Assembly: GCA_037074765.1 (NCBI GenBank)
Contig: JBAMDO010000575.1
Location: 682,001-746,000, forward strand
Direction of reading: 5' to 3'
DNA: 64,000 bases
DNA from: Mansonella perstans
Taxonomy: Eukaryota; Nematoda; Chromadorea; Rhabditida; Onchocercidae
Shown piece by piece: positions 44,887-56,144 of the stretch. The position numbers were made by a program, and so were the translations under genes. Numbering within the stretch: position 1 is the first letter of the stretch; every line of letters starts with the position of its first letter. The notes below the pieces were generated by a model. The model ran no database searches. It saw only the letters and a list, made by a program, of their open reading frames with translations, and was not told the DNA's origin.

Positions 44887-47800
44887 CTGACAAAATGAAA
44901 GAAGCGCTCATTTCTTTTTGAACAGTTTAAATAAAGCCTCGACAAAATCAATTATTTACCATTAATTTCTCTCTCTTGCATATAATACAGGATAGCTGGT
45001 AATTTCCAACAAGCATGTAGGCGCAGTGCTTCATATTCTGAGATTCGTGTTACAGAGCAATCGTTGAACAATATCCAGCAAGAATCCTTGAAAGCAAAAA
45101 ATATTTGACCAGCAAAAAAATGGATAAGACTGAGCTAAAAATTAAACTACTGCTTACCTGCTTTGATTTGATGACGGTAACCAAATGCTCTTCAGTTTCC
45201 CTCTCTTCATTTTCGTTGATGATAAATATGGCTGCTGCCAAGTGAAACGATGTACTATTTTCCACTTTATTCTAAATTTGAAAGATTGCAAACACAACAA
45301 ATGAAAATTATTGAAATTGCCAGTTTCTGTAGATGACCAAAACCAAAAATATTCCATTTTTTAAAATGATTTCAAATTGTTGTTACTTCTGAAATCGTGC
45401 AAATACCATTCGTTATTTTGATATGTATTGAATTTCGCAGATAGTGAGGGCATTCAGAATGTGAGGTAGTGCCTTCGGTCGCCATTGCTTCAGATTTGCT
45501 GGAATGAATTTGAGGTGACAAAATAAATTGTTGGAAAGACGCAGCACTCCGTAATACGAAATTTATCTTTAGTCGGTCAACTGAATGGTCATCAAAAATT
45601 CATGATTCGTGATTAGCATGCATATCTATAACTATCCTTTTAAAACTGTACCGTTCACAAATAAAGAGCAATACACTAAAATTTAGCAGATTTCCACTGC
45701 TTTGCTTCCAATTCCGATCTTTTGGTGAAAAAAAGAAATAATTTGGGACGTATATTGGAATAAACCTGTCATCATTATGAAGATACCGACAGTTAGGATT
45801 TTTGCATTCAGTACCATACCTACAAAACTTTACTTTCTGTTCTATTACTGAATTGCTCATCATCGCCGTTTGATTTTCAAATGCCTGAAACATTAAAAAA
45901 ATCGTATCTTTAAAATCCCAGTTTTGTGTTCAATAGCAAAATATTCCTTAAATTTCATGATTTGTATTTAAGACATGACTCAATAAATAAATAAAACTAT
46001 TAGTCAAAACAAGCCATCTGAAATCGGATTATCTAATGAGTACTTCAGCAAAACTTAAAATTTGAAAACAAACCTGAATGTGAGAGATCCAAAATGCTTG
46101 TTCTGTTTCTGTATTACCTGTCACATCCAGTGCGAGAATATTCGGCAACGACCGCACACGACGTGTTGATGCGAAACGTGCTAACTTCCCACACTTTTGA
46201 CAGATGGCCTCATTTTGCTCGGGGGAGTTTAGGGTTTTTTCGAGCAACGTACAAAATCCAATCTTTTCATTATCTGGAAGCGTTGTTCCCACGAAATCAA
46301 ATTAATAATTTTGCGAAACGCAAGTGAAAGAAATTCAGTTAAAAAGAATGCGATAAAATCTCTAAAAACATATGATCCTTACTCGTTGGATATGCTAATG
46401 GCATATAAAGCTGCGACAGAGCTGACTGGTAATGTTCGGAACACCGGATACAGTGGTTATTCAAAGTAAACGAAATCTCCAATTCTTTGCGAAGAGCCAC
46501 TCCAGCAGTAGTTTCAGAAAGTTCCTGTTAACAATAACTCCTAAGAACACAATTACAAAAGAACTACAGCTTCATAAAAAAAATTCTTTTTTGAATTCAC
46601 CTCAGCAAAAATTCGATTACTCACTAACATCATCTCAATAAGATTATATAAATTAATCTAAGATTAATTTATAATCTCATCTCATAAACTATTAAATAAC
46701 ATGTACCTTATCCAGCACTTTGCTGAAAGTTTGCATAAATAAGTGAACTGCTTGTGCTAAACTTGCACTTGCAGCTGCATCTGCCCACTTTTTACCGTCA
46801 TCGATGGATCGAAAAGTTTTTACAAAATTTTTAGCCTAGAAATACAATAAAGAATTAAAGAACATTATGTCTTCTACTGATTAATACAATGTGCTTACTA
46901 ATGACGACATTAAAATCCGAATAAATCTGAACATTTGCTCCAGAAGTTTACTACGCTCATCAATCTACTTATTATGTTGATGATGTTGATACTGCCAGTT
47001 CTACCTATTTTGGCCCTCCAACCAGTTAATAACTAGGATCATATTTTCTAGTGCTTTAACAGCATCTAAGCAATAAAGCTATTACACCGTAATCGTTTTA
47101 CAGATTGCTCAGACTGTAAAATTATCTGTTCACGTTTCGCATTTTAAACATTTTTAAAAAAATTTGAACATAAACTTATGAAAGTTGAAAGGTTCGGACT
47201 ACTGAAAAAATCACATACCGATACTACACTCGACACTGGTTGATCTGTAAGTGACCGAAAAAGGAGATTCATTTCACATGAAATACAATCTTCCAGGTAG
47301 CAGAAGTGAGAAAGAAAGACGGTTCTTATGTTCATCAAATGATACATTGCCTGAAATAAAGAAAAAAAGATTTCCTAAAAACAGTGTGCTTTTCTTTATA
47401 AATGTGTTCCCTTAAATTTCAACGTTGGGTTGAATGTTGATAATTTATCAACCATTAAATCTTCCACAACAATGACTAATTTCATTAGCATGTTCATAGC
47501 AATAGAAAGATATTTTCTCTTAATAGAAACCGTAAAGAAATCAAGATATATAAAATCCAGAAAAGTGTAAAACGCTATAAAATAAAGGTGAATTACAAAA
47601 ATTACAAGCAGAAGCATGCATGCGGGACTTGTTTCGCTGTTGTTTGCTAAAACGTTAAATTCCGTGCGATTACATCGCTTAAAATCAATTTCTTCAGTCT
47701 TGGAGGTTAACCTCCCTTCATTACGCAAATAAAACTTCGGAATGTGAAATAGTTCATCATTCTTCACTGCTGAAAGAAAAATTCCATCAAATCTTCTAAA

Positions 47801-50800
47801 CATTTATCAATAATCAAACAACAGTCAGAAAAATAATGTCGGAAAAATTGATGCTGATGAAGTTAAGCTTTAACATTAAACGGATTAAACTAATATACAA
47901 AGCATAATTTAAAACTACTCTTTGAAAGCTGAAAGTCTGAGCAACGGTGGTCCGCACTAAATGGATCTACTTTAGGAATATCAAAACAAAACAGCAATCT
48001 GCTATCAAAAACTTTTGTGTATGCCTACCCTTTGAGAAGCATTTATCATGAGTAGAACTTGTATACGGACAAACGTTGAATCCACGCAATGGTGTGTCTG
48101 CACGAGGATTATGAGCATATCCAACAAACTGCACCATGCGCATTGAATCAATCACTTTTTCTGATATCGCGTCCGGCTGTCTGAAAAAAATCCTTTTAGA
48201 CATAATCTTCATGTTTAGTAAATTTCTCTTTAGTAGTAAATTTCCTTCAAATTTTACATTCATAATCTGAATATTTAATAAAAAATACAACAATACAAAA
48301 ATACCTAAACCGTCTAATACACAATTGTTCAGGCCAATCTGAGGCATAGTGATCATCCATCGGAAACGGAAGGGGAAATACTCCATATGATGGTTCGGGG
48401 TCGTCGATATTCACTGGAGGATGAAAAGCAATCTGAAAACGAATTTTCACAGTAGATCTCGGAAATAAGAATTGTCTACACAAATAATGCCTTTAAAGGA
48501 CAGAAATTAATCTGAAAAGATAAAAACCACGTCATTTTTAAAAAAAAATTACTCAGCTAATACTTAAAATGCCGATAATTTTTAAAAATGCAATTGATAG
48601 GAGTATTCATTTACAGAGAATATACTAAAATTCCACTTACTGGATCTGGAAAATCTGTGGCCCACGAATTTTCATTAAAAATCGGTTCCATTCGATCAGA
48701 AAAAAGATGTATCAAACCTAAAAATCTTCATGTATATAAAAATTTTCATTTAGTTTATTGATATGAGTACTATTATTCTGTTGAAATACTTGACCTACCA
48801 ATACTCAGTCTTTCCTTCCTTTGTTAATAACAATCTGCCTCTTATAATGCGAAAATGTAAATTAGCTTTATCTCTCTATATTCAACTTTGCTTCTAAAAT
48901 ACCCAGCTAAATTTTATATCCAAAAATATTAAAAATCCGGCCTACCCGTTTGATCACCAAAACAAATGCACTGCTTCGAAGTGGATGTATCAAGAGATGT
49001 TATGGCAAAACCATTTGTGTCCAACTGAATAGGCATCTGACTAGATTGCTCATTCAAATCCATTATGATCAATTCACCATTCTAAGAAAAAAAAAAAACG
49101 ATATATCCTTTCCATTTTAATCTATGCAATAATTCTACAACTGCTATATGCGTTAGAACTGGAAAAAACTCGCTACAAAAAGTAGTGTTTAAATAACATT
49201 TACTACTACAAAAATTTTGAAATCAGAAAATGCACAAAACTATACCTGAGAGCAAACCATGATCCGACCATCAGAATAAGATGGCAGGAATCTGCAATAT
49301 GATGGTGCCATTGGTAAAGGTATCGGGGGCAAACTGCGTAATGTTCTTAGATCATAAATCATTATAAATCGATCACCTGCCATTTTACCAAGTCTGCAAT
49401 AGAAACTGCGTGCCAAAGTTTCATTATTTGTTGTATTTCATTATTTGCTCAATGATTAGCAACACCGCATTGGCCATTTCCGCATGATGATCCAAAAAAG
49501 GTAAAGAGATTAAAAATAGCAATAGGAATGTCACGCGGCTCATAGTTTTGTACCAATGATTAACTTTCACCTATTAGAAAGCACAGGACTGCAGACTGAC
49601 AAAACTCACTAAAATTTGATTTATTTGAATCAATCACAAACCGTGGAGAATAACCGCACGTGATAAGTTTATTGCCGCAAACATCAAAATCAGCTACTGA
49701 TCCTTGATGAGCTTGCAAGGCATGGATTGCATCCACTGTTGTAAGGTGTCGGAGTGTTACCTAAGGATTGAAGGAAAATACTTTACAAGCACCTTCTTTA
49801 TTAAAAAAACAAAAGGGGAATTTCAAAAAAAAAACGAACTATCAACTGGGACTTACGTTTCCCTCCGAATCAGAACTAAATAAAAATTTTTGATTTGACC
49901 GTAGAGCCAAGCAATTTTTCTGTTTAACAGAAACCTGAAAATAAATTCCTGTCAAAAAAAATTTTTTTTTCAACTGAGAAAAATTTTCAATATCAGGGAA
50001 AAACTTCATCTATACCTTTTTGACTAGACTTCTAACAGCCAAACAGATTACTTAGCAAGATTTATATTTCATAATAAAATTTAATATTGAAAAATTTCAA
50101 GAAAATCAGACAATTCGTATTTCTTTTTGTGTTTCCACATCAAACTGTATGATTTGCTGCTGATTTCCACCTAGCAATAATTTATGCGGTACGTCCGGAA
50201 GTCGATGCATACAGGTAAGATCAGTCATATGATCGGATCTAGAAACAATGTCGTGTTTAATTCGTGTTTAATCCCTAAATGTCATATTTAATTTGCATTT
50301 CTTTCCCTTTTTCAATTTACATTTCTATTTATTTCTGTTAATGCAAAACTACTACAAACTAACTTCACCTAACATGATATTAATTAACTGCACATACGAA
50401 TATCATTAATGAATTTTTCTGACTAAAAAATTTTAAATGAGCAGTCTGAATATCAACAAGCTTACGTATGTGTAAATAACGGAATGCCTTGTCGGCGATT
50501 AGCCCTTAAGCGCTTTGATGTTAGTGAGAAAATAACAGTTTCTGAAGCAAGCAAAGCTCGAATATTTGAATTAGTTGCTGATAAAAATGCAGTATACTTA
50601 TCAAGCTGTGCACCATAAAAGGAAACCACACGTCCCTGAAAATTATGAAGCTGCATAAAGTCCTAGAAACTGTATACATTCATCTACCACAAATTTTTTT
50701 TGGGTTATGTAAAGAAGTAAATATGGTTAGGTTGACTACATTTTAATCACCTTACATTTATTAATTTAGGATTCAGTGTTTCACTATCCTCTTCTGAAGA

Positions 50801-51469
50801 TCAAACTAGATAGACCTTGGGTGTAAATGAAAAATCTAATAGTTATTCATGATTCTAATGGAACAGTTGTTGTAAAAATAATACGACGACAATCATTTTG
50901 AAAATACTTAAGAATGGTAATAGTATGAATCTAAATTAAAATCTGAAAACTCCCATAACCATTCTGTGAATTTCTGCACTTGCCCTTTTCCGCAAGAAAT
51001 TATATAAGCTTTTATTCCATGAATAAATTTCAATATCTAAAGCAAATCACCGTATTATTTCCGGTCCAAAGAAGTTCCTGATACGGATCGAATGAAAGTG
51101 TTGTAACGAAATGTGCAAGTGCATTCTGTGGTGTTGTTGATAGCAATGCAAATCCTCCTTCTGGCATACGAGCTTCGTTATTCTGGAAAAGCGATGATAA
51201 ATGAATTTATTGACTTTTCTTTTTAATATATTCTGAATGATACATTCTCAAAAAAACGATAAAATTTCGAGGTAAAAACTCCTAATCTAAACTTTATGAT
51301 TAGTAAATTTAAAATATTTATTGTTAGATTTTCGTGAATTTTTAAATTTCCTGGACTCTAAGAAATGTAACAATGAAGTTTTAAATGTATATAAAATTTA
51401 AACCATTTGAGTAAAACCGTTTGCAGACATTAAGATATCATCGCTATGTCCTGGCGATGAACCGTACAT
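43592..51469 (-). CDS. panl-2: PAN2, scaffold/nuclease subunit of the PAN2-PAN3 deadenylase complex
   Basis: PAN2-PAN3 begins shortening mRNA poly(A) tails in the cytoplasm. Domains in order: beta-propeller (SFDPYQELLWTGN, then GRVVSFYGAQLDKYTAFLS, ANRRQGIPLFTH; later GGNQQQIIQFDVETQKEI and GDRFIMIYDLRTLRSLPPI); linker MRMVQFVGYAHNPRADTP; inactive ubiquitin-hydrolase-like domain (46834-44945, with ICQKCGKLARFASTRRVRSL and CWILFNDCSVTRISEYEA); C-terminal exonuclease-like domain (exons 44886-44753, 44530-44318, 44059-43966, 43743-43592, all in phase). Inside the hydrolase-like domain is a CCCH finger (FCRYGTECKNPNCRYLH, 45777-45824). In the nuclease domain the usual D-x-E reads Y-A-K and the other DEDD positions are also changed, so catalysis is doubtful. 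The start at 51469 gives a short N-terminus before the propeller; upstream 5' exons are possible. Confidence 0.92.
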
Positions 51470-53950
51470 AAGAATCTGATTCCTGCTTCCAAAATTGCTC
51501 CAATGGATCTATAAAGAGCATTATCCCAGTTTCAACATTACCTTGGTGTACATTCCTTAATGCTTACTTGACAGCTAAATTCAGTGTGAAATCTCTTAAT
51601 GAACTCTCGGATGGCAATTCCTCTTGTTCCGATCTTTTCTGGTAAGTAAGAAAAATCTTATTACTCTATCACTCCTTAATTCTTTTACTCACTAACAAAA
51701 CTCTATCGTTTCTTTTATTACAACACACACAAAAATCTTAGCAATCACTACCCTCTCCTTATTTTAAATATTATATCTTGATGCTTTTTTTGCAAAACTT
51801 TTTTAATTTTTTTTACTTCTCTTTATTCTCCATACTGTTAAAACTATGTTCCAATCTCAACCATTCCACCAATAATCCACTAACTCCAAATTTCCCAATA
51901 CCGATTATCTCAAAACATCTCGGGATATGACATATGGGTTGAGTAACAAATAGCCAGAATAATTCCGCGATTTTTATGAATTAACAGCTGATAGCAGCAA
52001 GTTGCACCAAAGATGATGTTATATGAGCTACCGTATTTCCCGAGAGTTCCGAGAAAAGTTAATCACAACGGTGCGAATAATTCCAGAAGAATTGATGTAT
52101 GGCCTAATTTTATCTTCATTCCCAATTTTTTTTTTTGCTTTTCACTGTATCAAATTTAGTTAATGCTGCAGCTTTTTCTGCCAAAAATTCCAGATTCCCG
52201 ATCCAAAAGTTATATTTTATGCATTGATTTATTTCTTCATATTTATTTTAATTTGAGCTTTATTCTGATTTGAATTATTTAAATTTGCTTGGTGTAATTT
52301 GTTCATTAAATAGTTTAAAGGAGTTCAATGCTTTGACAGCTGCATTCTTTTCGTTTAATATTGATGGAAATACTTTTCCTCTGAGAATTTCTTACTTCGT
52401 TTATTATTGTTATTACTAGTTTTTAGTTTTAATTTCTTATTCATTTTTAAATATTGGTTTTTTTTTTTTTTTTTTTCATTCTGTTTTGCTTATTAAAGTG
52501 CAGCGATAGAATTATTATTTCATGGCTGATGAATCGCCGATCAATCATTTGTTTAATATCTAAATAGTGCGATACAGAGATCGTCGATTGGCTCTTAAAA
52601 ACAAAGTCCATTCCATTTTAGTCTATCTTTCTTTCTAGAGTTCCCAATTTCAAATCTAACCAGAAATGTATATCTTTTTGAATAAAACTATTTTAGACTA
52701 AACGATCTGGAATAGGTAACACTGTAAGTCCTATCAAGATCATGTTCAGTCATTTATTCCATCGTGTAATAGTGATATGTCACAGTGAGAATTTTAAAAT
52801 CATGCAGCTGTGTCAACTTGTCTTATGTACAAATTTCAATTTTAAATTTCTTTTTTTTTTTTAAATTTTACGCAACAAAACATGCCAGTTGGCCCGTTTT
52901 TGTATTTCCTTTTTTAAAAACACTGTTAAGAAATAATAGGACAAACGTATTCCTTTTAATCTATCCTGTGAATAAAGTTGAATCATTGTCAGTGCGACAT
53001 ATACAGTTCATGAATATACCTTAGATAATGTCATAATTATAGGATGATATTTTGTAGTAGTAAATTATCTGTTGAATTTTGATGAGTTTAAAATCAAAAA
53101 GTTTTGTTCCATTCAATTGACTTTCTTAAAAAAGTAAAAAAAAAAGATTCGATAAAGAATACGATATTAGCAAATTGCAGATGTAATTAATTGAAGTTCA
53201 TTTTTTCTTTCAATTTAACAATTCACGCAGTGCTAAACAGTGTTCGAATTGAACATGGGTACATTGTTTCAGAGAATATCATTTTCATTAAAATTTTGAA
53301 TAGTGAAGAAGAATATATGGAATAACTGGATATAAAAAGGTTGGATATACTTTATTTATTTATCATAATTCTTGGAAGAATGTGAATTATTACATAGTGA
53401 GAAGTAGAAAAGTACCATTTAATAAGTTTGTTGTAAATGTTTAAAAGAATATTTGAGAAAAGAAGAAAATTTCAGCTTTAAAATAAAATGAAAATGATAA
53501 AATAGTCGAAGAACTGATCTGTGGCTATTACATTACAATTTTTTCTTTTTTTTTTACAATTCATAGTGACAGAAAGTGTGACAATTCTTAAAATAATGTA
53601 AATGATTGCGGTATATGCATTAATGTTGTTGGTTCATGGAAGATGATGAACCTGTAAGGTCAAATTGGGGTCAGGGTTATGCTGCTATTAAATGAATTCA
53701 TCTTTGGTTGTCCTCAAGAATTGTACATTTAAAAACTTTGCAGAAAATATTATGTATCTTAATGATTGATACAAATTACTGGACGTTGGGCTGATTCTCT
53801 TTCAATTGTTCATCTTTTTCTGTTTCTCTCTGTCTTCCGCTCTCTTCCTGCATTAGTTTCAGAGCTTATGTTTGTATGTATATATGTTAAAGTATATACA
53901 TATATATTTGAGTAGTAAATGAAATTTCAGGTTGAAAGTTGAAATGTAGT

Positions 53951-53989
53951 AAAGAGAAAAGAGAGAGAGAGAGAGAGAGAGAAAGAAGT
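53951..53989 (+). repeat. GA microsatellite
   Basis: A nearly pure GA run (AAAGAGAAAA then about eleven GA units, then GAAAGAAG). A CT-rich partner (54410-54442) lies about 430 bases on in the complementary sense. Confidence 0.8.
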
Positions 53990-54409
53990 TTTTACAACAT
54001 TAGAGCGTAGGCGATCATATGGATTCTTTCGTTTCGATACATTTATTATTATTGAACCCTTATTGCTGCTCATTGAGTGCTACCGAAACAGGCGGAACAA
54101 TTTTGCCCTTTCGTTCTTCTACACAATTTATATCTAACATCAACAACAACAACATTATCAATAGCATAGGCCAATTGATGTAGGCAGAAGAAAGAATATG
54201 ATTTGATGACGATGACGACAACGACAACGACGATTGTGGTGATGGCAATAGACATTATCATTCTTTACGATCAACAGCTGGCACTCTCGTCCATCTTATG
54301 AAAATCTTCTAAATTGCAAGAAGAAGCATCTGCAAAGGTATCTATCTATCCTACATACATACGTACAATTTTCATTTCAAGAAACTTTACAACATCTTGC
54401 AGTAATCGT

Positions 54410-54442
54410 TTCTCTTTCTCTCTCTCTCAATCTTCTTTCTTC
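54410..54442 (+). repeat. CT-rich tract
   Basis: TTTCTCTTTCTCTCTCTCTC followed by further TCT-rich sequence; the polypyrimidine counterpart of the GA run at 53951. Confidence 0.7.
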
Positions 54443-54668
54443 TTGCAATACACAAAAAATCTCATTCACTTCACTCAAATAGTTTTGTTTTAAAAATATA
54501 TTTTTTAGTTTTTTTTTTCCCATTCTCATATACACGATATTCTTGAATTTTACCCACTTTTTATTGCATCATTCAATTAGCAGCTTTTCCCTGTAGAAAT
54601 CTCTTTTTTTTCAGTCTCTCTCTTCAGTTCCTCTATACTTCTCCAATTCTTTGTTAGGCTTAGCTTTT

Positions 54669-54794
54669 GATTATCACTACATGCCTCCTGCCTAAGATAA
54701 CATTCTACTCGATTATCATTATAGACCTTCTATCTAAGATAACATCCTACTCAATTATCATTACAGGCTTCTTGCCCAAGGTAATATTCTGCTA
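54669..54794 (+). repeat. Three-copy 42-base imperfect tandem repeat
   Basis: Units begin at 54669, 54711 and 54753, each opening (G/A)ATTATCA(C/T)TA and carrying CTAAGATAACAT(T/C)CTACTC or a diverged form of it. All three units are exactly 42 bases; the third is the most diverged. Non-coding, in the PAN2/ILK intergenic region. Confidence 0.85.
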
Positions 54795-56144
54795 TTTCAT
54801 TTTGTCCTAATAATGGGTCTTTTTTAAGGCAATTCTAGATTAGTATTCAGAATTTTTATTTTTTAGAAAATTTTTATATTTTCTTTTGCAATTCTATGAT
54901 CATCTTGTTTATTTTACTTTTTTGATATTTGTATTGCATTTGTTTTGTTCTGTTTTCTTTTTCTAATTTTCTCATCTTTCTTTTGCTACATATTTACAAT
55001 AATCTCAGTTCATCAATTTTGATTTATTTTCGCTATATCAACATTAAACTTCATTTTTAGATATTATTGTTTAACTCGGTTTCCGGGTCAATGTTGATTT
55101 ATTTTATTTCTGGAACACTTACATCAAATTTTACATTTGTCTGAATATCTGAGTAGAAAAAGTATTTCAAACAATTATCATTTCTGATATCCAAGAAATC
55201 TAAACCGTAATTTTGTGGGACTTGAGAACTGGAAAAGCTGTTCGATTCGAACTGGAGTCATACATAATAATCAGAAGATCTGAGTTACAAAATTTTAAAT
55301 ATTTCAACAGTCTGGAATTTTCAGCATATTAGAAAAGATGGAGCCTACTACTTAGTCCATTGAATTTCATAGCTGATTTCTCAGTGTCTGTGAATGTAGT
55401 AAGCAACGTTATAATACTTATATTTTAATCACATGAAATATAAGTACTGAATGATTTACACTACAGATTTTAGGGAAATTTCCGATTAAGAAAATTTACC
55501 AATCCATTACTGGAAATTTTTCATTTCATTATTGGAGGATTCCATTTTTGTTATCAATAGCACTTTGAATTGATTTTGGAATAAGCGAAGCTTATTCCAC
55601 TTGTTTCAAAATTTTCTCATGATTTCACGTAATTTTTTGATGACTTGCAGTTCTTCCTGGATCCAGTACCTCAAATTCTGTTTATATTTAAAGTTTTCTA
55701 ACTTTGCAAAATATGTGATGTTTCTGGTTCAGTATTTTGGAAATGTTACTTAACTATTTCTATGCTGAATTTCTGAAGATTCATGCGATAATAAAAGATC
55801 CGAAAGGTTTATTAGGTTTAGGCCAGTTATTCCACAGTGTTATTTCATTAAGCGTTTAAAAAATTATAATGAGTGAATACGCTTTTTTTTTTTTTTTTTT
55901 TTAATTCTACAATGCAACTTTTGCGAGCTATTTTTGACTGTTGAGATCTTAAATTTGATTATTTTTCATCTCAAATTTTTAGGTTTTGATTGTATGAAAG
56001 AATTTGCCGTGCTCTCTGCACGGTTTTCCATGGTTCATGTCATATCCATCGTGTATGTTATGTGAATGAACATCTATCGTCACTAATTACGTACAAACTG
56101 CATTGGATTATCTGGAACTGAAGTAATCGCATAATCTGGTAAAC

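Larger units (their letters stand above)
51509..56144. promoter_or_regulatory. Divergent intergenic region between PAN2 and ILK
   Basis: About 4.6 kb holding both promoters. No coding exon is certain, but 51575-51640 on the minus strand looks like a spliced 5' exon (acceptor TTTCTTACCAG, donor CAA/GTAAGC) that could extend PAN2 or lie in its leader; a further acceptor (CTTTATAG) ends at 51509. The rest is very AT-rich, with T runs (52460-52476, 55884-55902), GA and CT tracts, and a 42-base tandem repeat. Short open frames such as 52785-53024 and 54060-54261 show no family features. Confidence 0.5.

Noticed and set aside
54060..54261. Overlapping minus-strand frames with Ser or Val/Ile runs
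   Set aside because: They translate a GAC/GAT microsatellite-like tract; no start context, splice sites or homology.
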